NCBI RefSeq assembly: GCF_000247995.1
Contig: NZ_BAFE01000003.1
Span: forward strand, 124,001-188,000
Direction: 5' to 3'
Origin: Mobilicoccus pelagius NBRC 104925
GTDB lineage: Bacteria > Actinomycetota > Actinomycetes > Actinomycetales > Dermatophilaceae
Length of the DNA: 64,000 nt
The position numbers and the translations under genes were made by a program. This document shows, piece by piece, positions 8,284-17,187 of the stretch. Each line of letters starts with the position of its first letter. The first letter of the stretch is position 1. The notes under the pieces are model-generated. The model did not search any database, was not told the origin of the DNA, and was given only the letters and a program-made list of their open reading frames with translations.

Positions 8284-9783
8284 TCAGCCTCGCGCAGGGG
8301 GGAACGACGTCCCGTCGTCGGGGTCGCCCCCCGGTCCGCCGTCGCCGTCGCTGCCCGCCGTCGTCGTGGGACCGCCCGGGGGGTCTTCGTCCACCCCGTC
8401 GAGAAGTCCGTCGGGGACGAGGTCGGGCACGAGATCGGCGTCGAGACCCGCCACGAGGTCCGGGTCGAGATCGAGCTCCGGGTCGAGCCCCGGGGCGAAG
8501 CTCCGTGTCCCGACGCCGAGGAATTCGGCGAGGACGGCGGCGGAGCGTTCGCCGGAGTGGATGCGGCGGACGAAGCTCGGTCCTTCGGCGGCGATCGCGC
8601 GGGCGGCGTCGCGGTCGGCGAGGATGCCGCGGATCACGTCGACGACGTCGACGGGCGTGGCCTCGACGATGGGGACGTCCTGCCCGGTCGCCTCCCAGAC
8701 GCGGGCGCGGGCGGTGTCGCCGACGTAGGCGACGACGACGCGGCCGGCGGCCATCGCCTCGGCGGCGGCCACGCCGTAGAGCCCGAGGACGAACTGGTCG
8801 AGGACGATGTCGGCCTCGCGGTACACCCGCCGCATCGCGGCACGGTCGAGCCCACGGAGGGTGCGGTACTCGATGAGGCCGGCGTCGTGGAGCGCCTGCA
8901 TCTGCGGGTCGACGAGGTCGCTCCCCTTGAGCCATCCGTTGCTCGGGGCGTGGACGACGACGGGCCGCTCCCGTTCGAGGACGGGGGTGTCGCTCGCCCA
9001 CGCGTCGGCGTCGACGACGACGGGGCACCAGCGGGCGCCGGGGACGACGTCGATCATGTCGGGCGTCGAGACGAACACGGGCGTCTCGCAGCGGTCGAGC
9101 CACGCGACGTTGCGCCGGGTGAGGCGCTGGAGGCGCGCCGTGCGCGGGTCGCGGGGGTCGCGGAACGGCGAGTGCGGGTGGGTCGCGGCGTGGAGGTCGG
9201 GGCGGCGGGCGTCGGAGCCGTGGACGACGTGCGCGACGGTGAGGCCTGCGCGACGGAGCGCGGGCGTCTCCGCGGCGCATGAACCGTAGAGGCTGCCGAG
9301 GACGGGCCGCTCGGCCTCGACGAGGACGTGCGTGTAGTCGAGCAGCGCGCGACGCTGCTCGCGCTGCCAGCCGAGGTCGCGGTAGACGGCGGCGGAGACC
9401 TCGTAGTCGGTGGGGAACCGGATCGGCCCGGCGATGTTCATCGACCGGGCGCCCACGCCCGGGAGGCGCTGCGCGGCGCGGGCCCACTCGTGGCCCTGAC
9501 CGGCGAAGTTCGCGGGCGCGACCCACAGGCGCACGTCGGTCTGCGGCGCACCGGGCCGGTCGCGGCGGGCCTGGGCGAGCTCGTCGGGGGCCGCGACGGG
9601 GCGGCGGGCAGCGCGCTCGGCCAGTCGGGCCGCGGGGGCGGGCGTGAGGCGTCGCGCTCCGGCGAGCCCCTCCTTGACCCCGTCCTTCGCCCCGCGCGGG
9701 AGCGCCTGCAGCACACCGCTGCGGAGCGTCGACACGACTGCACGGCCGCTGCGCGCGAGGGAGGGCGTCGACCGCTCGGCCAT
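8284..9783 (-). CDS. Glycosyltransferase-like protein, paralogue of the fused domain (499 aa)
   Basis: Residues 120-480 align with the C-terminal half of the 861-residue enzyme at 572-3157. Shared elements are an opening L-W-V-A-P-A-N-F-A-G-Q-G-H-E-W segment, an internal V-H-G-S-D-A-R-R (V-L-L-H-G-H-D-V-R in the fused copy), F-V-S-T-P-D, and a C-terminal A-D-I-V-L-D-Q-F stretch. This is a GT-B-like layout with poor similarity to well-known families. A basic Arg/Ala-rich N-terminus and an acidic Asp/Leu-repeat tail (residues 425-499) flank it. ATG 9783 lies 2 bases after the stop of the upstream glycosyltransferase gene; a much longer open frame continues upstream but is a shadow. It is cytoplasmic, by context in glycan assembly. 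Confidence 0.75.
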   Translation of the reverse strand: MAERSTPSLARSGRAVVSTLRSGVLQALPRGAKDGVKEGLAGARRLTPAPAARLAERAARRPVAAPDELAQARRDRPGAPQTDVRLWVAPANFAGQGHEWARAAQRLPGVGARSMNIAGPIRFPTDYEVSAAVYRDLGWQREQRRALLDYTHVLVEAERPVLGSLYGSCAAETPALRRAGLTVAHVVHGSDARRPDLHAATHPHSPFRDPRDPRTARLQRLTRRNVAWLDRCETPVFVSTPDMIDVVPGARWCPVVVDADAWASDTPVLERERPVVVHAPSNGWLKGSDLVDPQMQALHDAGLIEYRTLRGLDRAAMRRVYREADIVLDQFVLGLYGVAAAEAMAAGRVVVAYVGDTARARVWEATGQDVPIVEATPVDVVDVIRGILADRDAARAIAAEGPSFVRRIHSGERSAAVLAEFLGVGTRSFAPGLDPELDLDPDLVAGLDADLVPDLVPDGLLDGVDEDPPGGPTTTAGSDGDGGPGGDPDDGTSFPPARG

Positions 9784-9785
9784 GA

Positions 9786-11147
9786 TCACCGCCCACCCCC
9801 GGGGCGACGGAACCGATCGAACACCCCGGAGATCCGAGCGGCGATGCCTGGTGTGCCGTCGGCGGCATCTGTCACGTCGGTGTGGACGTCGTGGAGCGTG
9901 CCGTGATCCGCGTCGTGCGCAGGCGTCGCACCGGCGTCGGTCTCCTCGGCGGCGTCCCCTGCGATGCGCACGTCGTGGTCGGTCACCGCGATCTCGGCGT
10001 CCGCGTCGATGTCCTCGTCGGTGGGGCCGGTGAGGAGGTCGACGACGGTGCGGGCGAAGCGGGCGTAAGGGTCGTCGTGGTCGCCGCCGCGGACGGAGGC
10101 GGCGACGGCGGGGGCGCGCATCGCGTGGAGTGAGGCGGGGTCGGCGGCCCAGGCGCGGAGGTGTTCGGCGACGGCGGCGCCGACGGCTTCGTCCTCGCCG
10201 ACGGGGACGACGACGCCGACCGCACCGTGGCCCGCGCTGCCGCGGACGACCGCGGCCTGGCGGGGTAGGTCGGTCGTGACGACGGGCAGGCCGCAGGCGA
10301 GGTACTCCCCCACCTTGCTCGGCAGCGCCTCGCGGAACGCGGGGGTGTCGTGGAGGAGGAGGAGCCCGGCCCAGGCGCCGCGGGCGAGGCACCACGCCTC
10401 GCGCGGGGGCCTGCGGCCGTGGAAGGTCACGCGCGCGGCGAGGTCGGTGTCGGCGGCGAGGAGCGCGTCGAGCGCATCCTGGTCGGCCGGGGCGACGGGG
10501 CCGACGACGTCGAGGCGCCACGTCGGCGCGGCGCGGAGCGCGGCGAGCATCACGAGGAGGCCGCGGGAGGTGCGGACGTCGCCGATGTAGAGGGCGCGCG
10601 GGGTCGCCTCGGGCTCGGCCGGTTCGGGGAGCATCGAGACGTCGGGGTCGTTGGGGAGGACGAGGCGGCGACGGGCCCGCAGCGGGGGCACGTGCTCGTC
10701 GGCGACGACGGTGAGCGCCGCCCGGCCGGCGATGCGCTGGAACGCGCGGACGACCTCGTGCCCGGCGCGTCCGGCGAGGCCTCCGAAGGAGGAGGCCCAG
10801 GCCCGGTCGGCGAGGAGCGCGGCGTAGTCCTCGTGGACGTCGACGACGAGTTCCCGACCGCTCGCGAGCACCGCGGTGTGGGCCGCGAGCGCGGAGTCGG
10901 GGTCGAGCGACACGAGCACCCGTCCCCCGGCCTGTGCGGCCATGCGGGCGGCCAATCCGGCGCGGCGCACCCCGCCGGCGCGGGGCCAGGTGCGGACGGT
11001 CGTGTCGGGCGGGCCGTCCGCGGCGTCCCCGAGGCCGAGGACCTCGACGCTCAGCCCCTCGGCGACGAGCGCAGCGGCCTCCCGGTGGAGCCGCGCGTCG
11101 GCGACGTCGTGCCCGGAAGTGAGGATGCTGACGTCGTAGGAGGTCAC
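9786..11147 (-). CDS. Glycosyltransferase family 4-like protein (453 aa)
   Basis: The protein starts with T-S-Y-D-V-S-I-L-T-S-G-H and V-A-D-A-R-L-H-R-E-A, the usual first strand and loop of GT4 enzymes that share the H-D-x-R motif. The donor half has RALYIGDVRTSRGLLVML and L-P-S-K-V-G-E-Y-L-A-C-G-L-P-V, where the Glu contacts the nucleotide sugar. The last 80 residues are acidic and Ala-rich, probably disordered. GTG 11147 overlaps the TGA of the ABC ATPase gene (GTGA), so the enzyme is probably translated with the exporter. This suggests it acts on the exported glycan. Confidence 0.83.
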   Translation of the reverse strand: MTSYDVSILTSGHDVADARLHREAAALVAEGLSVEVLGLGDAADGPPDTTVRTWPRAGGVRRAGLAARMAAQAGGRVLVSLDPDSALAAHTAVLASGRELVVDVHEDYAALLADRAWASSFGGLAGRAGHEVVRAFQRIAGRAALTVVADEHVPPLRARRRLVLPNDPDVSMLPEPAEPEATPRALYIGDVRTSRGLLVMLAALRAAPTWRLDVVGPVAPADQDALDALLAADTDLAARVTFHGRRPPREAWCLARGAWAGLLLLHDTPAFREALPSKVGEYLACGLPVVTTDLPRQAAVVRGSAGHGAVGVVVPVGEDEAVGAAVAEHLRAWAADPASLHAMRAPAVAASVRGGDHDDPYARFARTVVDLLTGPTDEDIDADAEIAVTDHDVRIAGDAAEETDAGATPAHDADHGTLHDVHTDVTDAADGTPGIAARISGVFDRFRRPGGGR

Positions 11148-12097
11148 ATCTCGTCCATCGTCTGCGGCGTCTTGCCGACCTTGACGAACTGGGTGTAGGC
11201 GTCGATGCACTCGTCGGGCTTGCCGCGCATCATCACCTGACCCTTGTGGAGCCAGATGCAGTCGGTGCACATGTCCCGGATGCTCGAGAGGCCGTGGCTC
11301 ACGAGGAACATCGCGCGGGCGCTCTTGCGCAGCTCGTCCATCTTGGCGTTGGCCTTCTCGCGGAACTTCGCGTCACCTGCGGAGAGGGCCTCGTCGATCA
11401 TGAGGATGTCGGGCTTCATGTGTACGGCGACGCTGAACGCGAGGCGACTGAACATGCCCGAGGAGTACGTGCGCATGGGGGCGTCGATGTAGTCGCCGAG
11501 TTCGGCCCATTCGGCGACCTCGTGGGCGCGTTCCTCGACCTCGGCGCGGGAGAGGCCGGAGGCGAGGCCGCCGAGGATGACGTTCTCGCGGCCGGAGAGC
11601 TGGGCGTTGAACCCGACGCCGAGGGCGAGGAGGGTGCTCGCACGCCCCCACACCTCGACGCGGCCCTCGGTGGGTGGGAGGATCCCGGCGATCGTGCGCA
11701 TGATCGTCGACTTGCCCGCGCCGTTGGCGCCGATGATGCCGAGCTGGGTGCCGTTGGGGACGTCGAAGCTCACGTCCTTGAGCGCCTGGACCTCGACGAG
11801 GGCCCGCTCGCCGCGGCCGAAGCGGACGATGGCGTTCTTGAACGTCGGCACCCGCTCGAAGGTCGTGCGGTACGTGATCGAGAGGTGTTGGACGCTGACG
11901 GCGAGGTCGGTGCGGGCGGAGTTGTCGACGTAGACCTTCTCGGGCCCGGCGTCGGTGGCCTCCGCGGCGCGGCGGGCCTTGTCGGTCTTGCGGTCGCCGA
12001 GTGAGAAGGCGCCGCCGACGGAGAAGCCGTGGCCGCCCGTGGCGGTCGATCCGGTGGGGCCGCTGGGGGTGGTCTCAGAGGCGGACAGCGAAATCAC
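11144..12097 (-). CDS. ABC exporter ATP-binding protein, TagH/RfbE type
   Basis: The ATPase subunit of a polysaccharide or teichoic-acid ABC-2 exporter. Visible motifs are Walker A GANGAGKST, signature YSSGM, Walker B ILMIDEAL and the H-loop V-S-H. The substitution of LSGG(Q) by YSSGM is typical of the TagH/Wzt family. The first 75 residues are a Gly/Ser/Asp-rich extension before the ATPase core. At 317 residues it lacks the C-terminal glycan-binding domain of long Wzt proteins, so export probably does not depend on recognising a modified chain end. GTG 12097 overlaps the permease gene by 23 bases. It would power transfer of undecaprenyl-linked glycan across the membrane with the adjacent permease. 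Confidence 0.9.
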   Translation of the reverse strand: MISLSASETTPSGPTGSTATGGHGFSVGGAFSLGDRKTDKARRAAEATDAGPEKVYVDNSARTDLAVSVQHLSITYRTTFERVPTFKNAIVRFGRGERALVEVQALKDVSFDVPNGTQLGIIGANGAGKSTIMRTIAGILPPTEGRVEVWGRASTLLALGVGFNAQLSGRENVILGGLASGLSRAEVEERAHEVAEWAELGDYIDAPMRTYSSGMFSRLAFSVAVHMKPDILMIDEALSAGDAKFREKANAKMDELRKSARAMFLVSHGLSSIRDMCTDCIWLHKGQVMMRGKPDECIDAYTQFVKVGKTPQTMDEM

Positions 12098-12947
12098 GCT
12101 CCCTCATGAGGAAGTAGGAGCAGCCGACGACGACGGCGAGCAGCGCCCACGCGACGGCGAGCAGCCAGATGGTCGGCGAGGGGAAGATCCCCTCCTGGAG
12201 CGATTCGTTGTACCCGCCGATGAGGGCGTAGAGCGGGTTGGCCCACGCGAGGGGGCGGAACCGCTCGGGGATGCGGTCGATCGTCCACAGCACCGGCGAG
12301 GAGTACAGCCAGATGCGCATGACGTAGGGCAGGAAGCTCGCGGTGTCGCGGAAGTAGACCTGGGCGGCGGCGAAGAACGAGGCGAGCCCGGTGGTGAACA
12401 CCGTGAGGAGCACGAGGAAGATCGGGGCTGCGACGAACGTCGCGAGGTTCCACGGGTTGCCGGCGAGGATGTGGAAGACGAAGTAGACCGGCAGGGTGGG
12501 CAGGAATCGGAAGAACCCGGTGCGCACCGCGGCGATCGGCAGGAGGAGCCGGGGCATCGCCGTGTTGAGGATGACCTTGCCCGCGCCGGTGACGGAGTTC
12601 GCACCGGTGTTGACGGCGCCCTGGAAGTAGTAGAAGACGAACAGCCCGCCGGTGAGGTGGGCGAACGCCTTGGGGTCGAACGGCTTGCCGAGCCGGTTCT
12701 GGAGGACGTCGATGAGGAGGTAGTAGACGAACGCGAGCAGCAGCGGGTTGATGATGAGCCATGCCGTGCCGAAGAACGTCCGCGTGTTCGCGGCCCGCAT
12801 GTTCGCCTTGGACGTCTCGATGGCGAACTCCTTGCGCCGCCAGAGCTCCGCGAAGTAGGTGCGCAGCGGCGGCATGCCCGCCTTGTGCGGTTCGTACCGG
12901 TGGTAGACCGGCGCGTCGGCGTCCGTGGGCGGAGGGACGACGGTCAT
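12075..12947 (-). CDS. ABC-2 type polysaccharide exporter permease, TagG/Wzm type
   Basis: A 290-residue integral membrane protein with six hydrophobic segments, in the order of ABC-2 exporters. Residues 25-55 hold the amphipathic L-W-R-R-K-E-F-A interface helix. The family's A-W-L-I-I-N-P-L segment follows, and V-Y-F-R-D-T sits in the penultimate cytoplasmic loop, before W-A-N-P-L-Y-A-L-I-G-G-Y. It forms the membrane channel for the ATPase encoded just downstream. ATG 12947 has an AAGGAG site 9 bases upstream. It heads a four-gene operon ending at 8284 (permease, ATPase, two glycosyltransferases). A TAGCGT hexamer about 65 bases upstream is the likely promoter. Confidence 0.9.
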   Translation of the reverse strand: MTVVPPPTDADAPVYHRYEPHKAGMPPLRTYFAELWRRKEFAIETSKANMRAANTRTFFGTAWLIINPLLLAFVYYLLIDVLQNRLGKPFDPKAFAHLTGGLFVFYYFQGAVNTGANSVTGAGKVILNTAMPRLLLPIAAVRTGFFRFLPTLPVYFVFHILAGNPWNLATFVAAPIFLVLLTVFTTGLASFFAAAQVYFRDTASFLPYVMRIWLYSSPVLWTIDRIPERFRPLAWANPLYALIGGYNESLQEGIFPSPTIWLLAVAWALLAVVVGCSYFLMRERDFAVRL

Positions 12948-13010
12948 CGCGTCTCGCTCCTTGTCTGCGGTCGCGCGGTCATCGTGCTCCTCGTGTTTCG
13001 TGGTGCTCTC

Positions 13011-13016
13011 ACGCTA
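13011..13016 (-). promoter_or_regulatory. -10 hexamer TAGCGT overlapping a stop codon, for the exporter operon
   Basis: The first three bases of minus-strand TAGCGT (13016-13011) are also the TAG stop of the upstream glycosyltransferase. A start about 7 bases on would give a leader near 57 bases with an AAGGAG site. Confidence 0.4.
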
Positions 13017-14198
13017 CCCAACCGCCCCGCTCGTCGCCGTTCCGTCGGTGGCGAGCCGGTGGTACAGGGCGAGGAGTCGCGCGCTGTCGGTGTCCCAATT
13101 GAGTTCGCCCTCGGCGTCGCGGACGGCCTGGGTGAGCGCGGCATAGTCTGCCACGGCCTCCCGGGCGGCCTCGACGAGCGCGTCGGGGTCGCCGGGGGTG
13201 TAGAGGGTGCCGAGGCCGTACTGCCGCACGGTGGCGGCGAGTTCGCCGACGTCGGTGGCGACGACGGGCACACCGGCCTGGACGGCGTGGAAGAGCTTGT
13301 TGGGGAGGGCGAGCCGGTGGTTCTCCCACGTGTCGGAGTGGGTGACGAGGACGAGCCCGGCGGCGGCGAGGTGGGCGGTGACCTCCTCGGGCGGGCAGGG
13401 CGGCTCGATGCGGGTGGCCTTCTTGTCGAAGGAGGCGAGCCACGTGGGGTCGGCGGGGCCGCGGAGCGCGACGGGCAGGCCGAGGCCGGCGAGGCGGGCA
13501 CTCGCGTCGGCGACGGTCTCGAGTTCGCGGTAGGCGGCGAGGCGGCCGGCGTAGACGAGCCCGCGGGGGCCGTGAAGGGGCTCGCCGGGGGTGGCGTGGG
13601 GGAACGTGTTGCGGACGACGGTGACATGGTTCCAGCCGTAGCGGTTGCGCAGGGCGCGCGCGACGCCGTCGCCGACGGTGATGACGGCGGCGGCGCGGGA
13701 GCCGAGCTCGCCCTCGACCGTGCGTTCGTGGCGGTCGAGGAGCGGCGTGGGTCGGTACTCGCGCGGGCGTCCGCTCCACAGTTCGTGGGTGTCGTAGACG
13801 AGGGGGACGCCGCGCTCCTCGGCGAGGGTGGCGCCGGCACGCAGGGCGGTGAAGTCGTGGGCGTGGACGACGTCGAACTCACGGGCGCGCCCGTCGGCGA
13901 TCGCCCCGTCGGCCCAGCGCCCGAACGCGGAGTTGCGGTGCTGCGGCAGGAGCATCCAGCGGGCGAACCGCATGTGCGGGGGCAGTTCGAGACCGGTGAG
14001 GGAGGGCGTGCCCTCGGCGCGGAACACCGAGGAGGTGCCGACGCTCGAGGCGGTGATGCCGTGCGGCGGTTCCCAGTCCTCGGGGACGGAGCGGCCGATG
14101 ACGTGGACGGCGTGGCCGGCTCCGACGAGGGTCGTCGCCTCGCGGAGCACGCGGGTGTCGGTGGCGACGGTCGTCGCGACGAGCATGAGGATCCTCAT
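13014..14198 (-). CDS. Glycosyltransferase family 4-like protein (394 aa)
   Basis: A complete GT-B enzyme. The N-terminus MRILMLVATTVATDTRVLRE carries the D-T-R-V segment seen in the other glycosyltransferases here. The acceptor half has D-V-V-H-A-H-D-F, and the donor half has RGLVYAGRLAAYRELE and L-P-N-K-L-F-H-A-V-Q-A-G-V-P-V. The His in place of the more usual Glu-Tyr after K-L-F is a small departure. The ATG at 14198 overlaps the upstream GT2 stop as ATGA and has GAGGAGG upstream, so longer open reading upstream was rejected. Cytoplasmic; substrate unknown. Confidence 0.85.
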   Translation of the reverse strand: MRILMLVATTVATDTRVLREATTLVGAGHAVHVIGRSVPEDWEPPHGITASSVGTSSVFRAEGTPSLTGLELPPHMRFARWMLLPQHRNSAFGRWADGAIADGRAREFDVVHAHDFTALRAGATLAEERGVPLVYDTHELWSGRPREYRPTPLLDRHERTVEGELGSRAAAVITVGDGVARALRNRYGWNHVTVVRNTFPHATPGEPLHGPRGLVYAGRLAAYRELETVADASARLAGLGLPVALRGPADPTWLASFDKKATRIEPPCPPEEVTAHLAAAGLVLVTHSDTWENHRLALPNKLFHAVQAGVPVVATDVGELAATVRQYGLGTLYTPGDPDALVEAAREAVADYAALTQAVRDAEGELNWDTDSARLLALYHRLATDGTATSGAVG

Positions 14199-15238
14199 CG
14201 GGCCTCCTCCCCCGTGCGCGGCGTCTCGACGCTGCGGGCGAGGGCCTTGTCGCGGAGTTTCTTGGGGCTCGTGAGGAATCCGAGCCCCCAGCACCAGTGC
14301 ATCGTCGCGAGGACGAGCGGGGTGCGCAGGCGCGTCTCGGGCGCCTCGCCCCGACTGATGAGGGCGCCGCCGACGGTGACGGCCGCGGCGTAGGCGGCGG
14401 GCAGGGCGAGCGCGAGGCGGGTGCGGCGCGAGGCGAGGCCGAGGATCGTCGCGGCAGTCGTGCCGACGACCATCGCGGGCGGCGCGAGGTAGCGGAGGTT
14501 GATCGTGCCCTCGTGGCGGGCGGCGACGACGCGGCGCCAGCGGCCGTAGTTGAAGTACTGGCGGGCGAGCTTCTCCAGCGTGCCGCGCGGCCGGTAGGTG
14601 ACGGTGAGGTCGGGCACGAACCACACGAGTCCGCCCATCCGGCGGATGCGGTGGTTGAGCTCCCAGTCCTGCGCGCGGGCGAAGTGGGAGTCGTAGCCGC
14701 CGGCGGCCTCGAGGGCCTCGCGGCGGAAGACGCCGAGGTAGACGGTCTCGGCCTCTCCGGCCTCGCCGCCGACGTGGAACCGGGCGTTGCCGACGCCGAT
14801 GCGGCTCTTCATCGCGGCGGCGACGGCGCGTTCGAAGGGGGTGCTGCCCTGGGCGTCCATGATGCCGCCGACGTTCGCGGCACCGACGGTGAGGAGTTCG
14901 GTGACGGCGGTGCGCAGGTACCCGTCGCAGAGTTCGGCGTGGCCGTCGACCCGCGCGATGACGTCGTAGCGGGCCGCGCCGATGCCCGCGTTGAGGGCGT
15001 CGGGGGTGCGGCCGGAGGGGTTGCGCACGAGGCGGACCCGTGGGTCCTCCTCGGCGAGGGATTCGGCGACCTCCTGCGTGCGGTCCTTGCTCGGCCCGAC
15101 GGCGAGGACGACCTCCATGTCGCCCGGGTACTCCTGGGCGAGGACGCGGCCGACCGCCGCGCGCAGATGCCGCTCCTCCTCGAGGACCGGCATGACGACA
15201 CTCACGGCCGGTAGCCGCTCCGGCGCTGCTCCGCTCAC
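14195..15238 (-). CDS. Family 2 glycosyltransferase with C-terminal membrane segments
   Basis: A GT-A fold enzyme similar to ExoA-type succinoglycan glucosyltransferases. Visible elements are S-V-V-M-P-V-L-E-E-E-R at the N-terminus, the nucleotide-binding A-R-V-D-G-H-A (D-x-D-like) segment, the A-Q-D-W-E-L-N acceptor motif and a Y-R-P-R-G-T-L-x-K-L-A-R-Q-Y-F-N-Y-G-R-W-R interface helix. Two or three hydrophobic segments follow at the C-terminus. This enzyme class adds a sugar to lipid-linked intermediates at the inner membrane face. GTG 15238 was chosen because GGGAG lies 6 bases upstream; an in-frame GTG at 15283 is possible. It is coupled by ATGA to the next glycosyltransferase. Confidence 0.85.
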   Translation of the reverse strand: MSGAAPERLPAVSVVMPVLEEERHLRAAVGRVLAQEYPGDMEVVLAVGPSKDRTQEVAESLAEEDPRVRLVRNPSGRTPDALNAGIGAARYDVIARVDGHAELCDGYLRTAVTELLTVGAANVGGIMDAQGSTPFERAVAAAMKSRIGVGNARFHVGGEAGEAETVYLGVFRREALEAAGGYDSHFARAQDWELNHRIRRMGGLVWFVPDLTVTYRPRGTLEKLARQYFNYGRWRRVVAARHEGTINLRYLAPPAMVVGTTAATILGLASRRTRLALALPAAYAAAVTVGGALISRGEAPETRLRTPLVLATMHWCWGLGFLTSPKKLRDKALARSVETPRTGEEAR

Positions 15239-15455
15239 GTCGTCTCCCTGTTCCGTCTCGGCTTCACGTGGTCGATCGTGCACGTCGACCCGTGTCGCAT
15301 GGGGTCGCCGCGGCCCGGGATGGCCCGGTCGTCGGCGCGCCCGAAGGGGTGGACGGCGGGTCCATTCTGCCGCTCGCCGTGGCCGAGCCGGCGCGGGCCG
15401 GTGGATCGCCGCGTGTCCGGGTGTCCCATAGGGGGTCTCGGGGCGCCCGCGCCGG

Positions 15456-16997
15456 TCACGGGACCGCGCAGATGAGGCCGGAGGAGTCGCTCACGCTGAA
15501 GCTGTACTTCGCCTTCGCGCCCTTGCTGGGCTGGGGCGTCGCGTTGCCGTCCGTGCCGCGCGTCTTCGCACCCGAGGCGCGGGAGGGTGCGGGCTTCTTC
15601 GCGGTGCCGTCGGCCGTCGAGGCCTCGGCACCGGTCGGGTCGGGGTCTCCGGCGATGGTCTTCGCGACGATGTCGCGGACCTTCTGCGGGTCGTAGCGCC
15701 ACGGGTCGATGAGTGGCGGGGTGAAGTTGACGGTCGTCATCTCGCCGTCGCGCGCCTTCATCGCGAGTGCGCCGAGGCGGCCGAGGTCGCGGGAGGGGAT
15801 GTCGGTCTCGACGACGCTGCCGGAGACGGCGGCGATGTCCTGCGCCTTGAGGACGACGGTCTGCGGGTCGAGCTGGTGGAGCATCGCCGTCATGACGCAC
15901 TTCTGGCGGGCCATGCGGTCGTAGTTCGAGGCGCCCTCGCGGGAGCGGGCGTACCAGAGGGCGTGGTAGCCGTCGAGGTGCTGCTCGCCGGGCTCGATCC
16001 AGCCGGAGATCTTCGAGGTGCCGCCACCCATGGGGGTGCGCTTGCCGACGACGAGGTCGAGCCCGCCCACGGCGTCGACGAACCGGCGGAACCCGACGAG
16101 GTCGACCATCGCGTAGTACTGGATGTCGAGGCCGGAGAGGGCCTCGACGGCCTCCTTCGTCGCCTGCGCGCCGGGGTTCTTCACGTCCTTCGGGAACCGG
16201 TCGGCGTGTTCCATGCCCCACTGGTAGATGCCGTTGAGGAGGCACTGGTCGCCGCAGTTCCAGCCCTCGGGCATGAGCCGGTGCATGATCGACCCTTCGC
16301 GGAAGTCGATGTTCTCGGTGTCGCGGGCGAAGCCGAAGAGTGCGCTGCGGCCGGTGGCGGCGTCGACGCTCGCGAGCATGAGGGTGTCGGTGCGCACGCC
16401 GACGCGGTCGGAGCCGCCGTCGGAGCCGATGAGGAGGATGTTGTAGCGGCCCTCGACGGGGGCGTGCCGGTCGTGGGCGTCGAAGACGTTCGTCACGGCG
16501 GTGCGTCCGGCCCACACGACCCAGGCGGCGCTGAGGAGCGCCCCGCTCGTGAGGACCATGAGCAGGACGGTGACGATCGCGACGAGGCATCGGGTGCGGC
16601 CACCCACGCCGGAGAGGCGTGCGAGGCGCATCGCGTCGAAGAACAACCACGCCCAGAACACGGCGCCGAGCACGAGGGCGCCGACGAGGGCGCCGAGGAA
16701 CCACGGGGCGGCGACGACACCGAGGAGGAGACCCGGGCTCACGAGGGAGAGGAGCGCGGCGAGGAGCAGGAGCGCGACGACGAGCACCGCCGTGCGGAGC
16801 GCGAACCGCCCGACCCGCCGGTTGCCCGCCGCGATCTGCGCACTACCGGGCGCGACGAGGGTGAGGAGCACGAGCGTCCACGCCCGCCGCCGACGGAGGC
16901 GCGGGGTGAGCATCTCGGGTTCGGCGAGGCCACGTTCGTCACCGGCTCGCACTTCGAGGACGTCGTCCGGTCGCCGCGGCGGCACTGCAGAACTCAT
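15456..16997 (-). CDS. LytR-CpsA-Psr (LCP) family glycopolymer ligase
   Basis: A 513-residue membrane protein with about four hydrophobic segments in residues 35-165, then an extracytoplasmic LCP domain (about 185-460). Recognisable elements are N-I-L-L-I-G-S-D with D-R-V-G-V-R-T-D-T-L-M-L, the F-A-R-D-T-E strand (Arg and Asp bind the pyrophosphate and Mg2+), and Y-A-R-S-R-E-G-A-S-N-Y-D-R-M-A-R-Q near the active site. The family transfers glycans from undecaprenyl pyrophosphate to peptidoglycan or protein. The extra membrane segments and a cysteine pair (N-C-G-D-Q-C-L) are noteworthy. The location beside the exporter and glycosyltransferases suggests it attaches their product to the wall. The C-terminal 50 residues are Lys/Ala-rich. 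Confidence 0.9.
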   Translation of the reverse strand: MSSAVPPRRPDDVLEVRAGDERGLAEPEMLTPRLRRRRAWTLVLLTLVAPGSAQIAAGNRRVGRFALRTAVLVVALLLLAALLSLVSPGLLLGVVAAPWFLGALVGALVLGAVFWAWLFFDAMRLARLSGVGGRTRCLVAIVTVLLMVLTSGALLSAAWVVWAGRTAVTNVFDAHDRHAPVEGRYNILLIGSDGGSDRVGVRTDTLMLASVDAATGRSALFGFARDTENIDFREGSIMHRLMPEGWNCGDQCLLNGIYQWGMEHADRFPKDVKNPGAQATKEAVEALSGLDIQYYAMVDLVGFRRFVDAVGGLDLVVGKRTPMGGGTSKISGWIEPGEQHLDGYHALWYARSREGASNYDRMARQKCVMTAMLHQLDPQTVVLKAQDIAAVSGSVVETDIPSRDLGRLGALAMKARDGEMTTVNFTPPLIDPWRYDPQKVRDIVAKTIAGDPDPTGAEASTADGTAKKPAPSRASGAKTRGTDGNATPQPSKGAKAKYSFSVSDSSGLICAVP

Positions 16998-17187
16998 GAT
17001 CCCCGAGTATCGGCCATGAGCCTGCCCGGCGCCTGAACGTCACCGGGGTGTCGGTCGCGAGCGGGGGCCGGGACCTAGGGCCCCGGCCTCTCATGTCCGG
17101 ATGGCCGGATTCCTCCCCCCTGGGACAGTGAGAGCGCCGCCGGCCCCCCGCCGGTGACGTCTTCCCCTGCCCCACCAGGAGCGCCGG

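Noticed and set aside
17080-17110. Strong terminator in the LCP-dmsA divergent gap
   Set aside because: A GGCCGGG/CCCGGCC pair exists at about 17086-17108, but both genes point away from it, so termination makes no sense. It could be an operator, with too little support to list.
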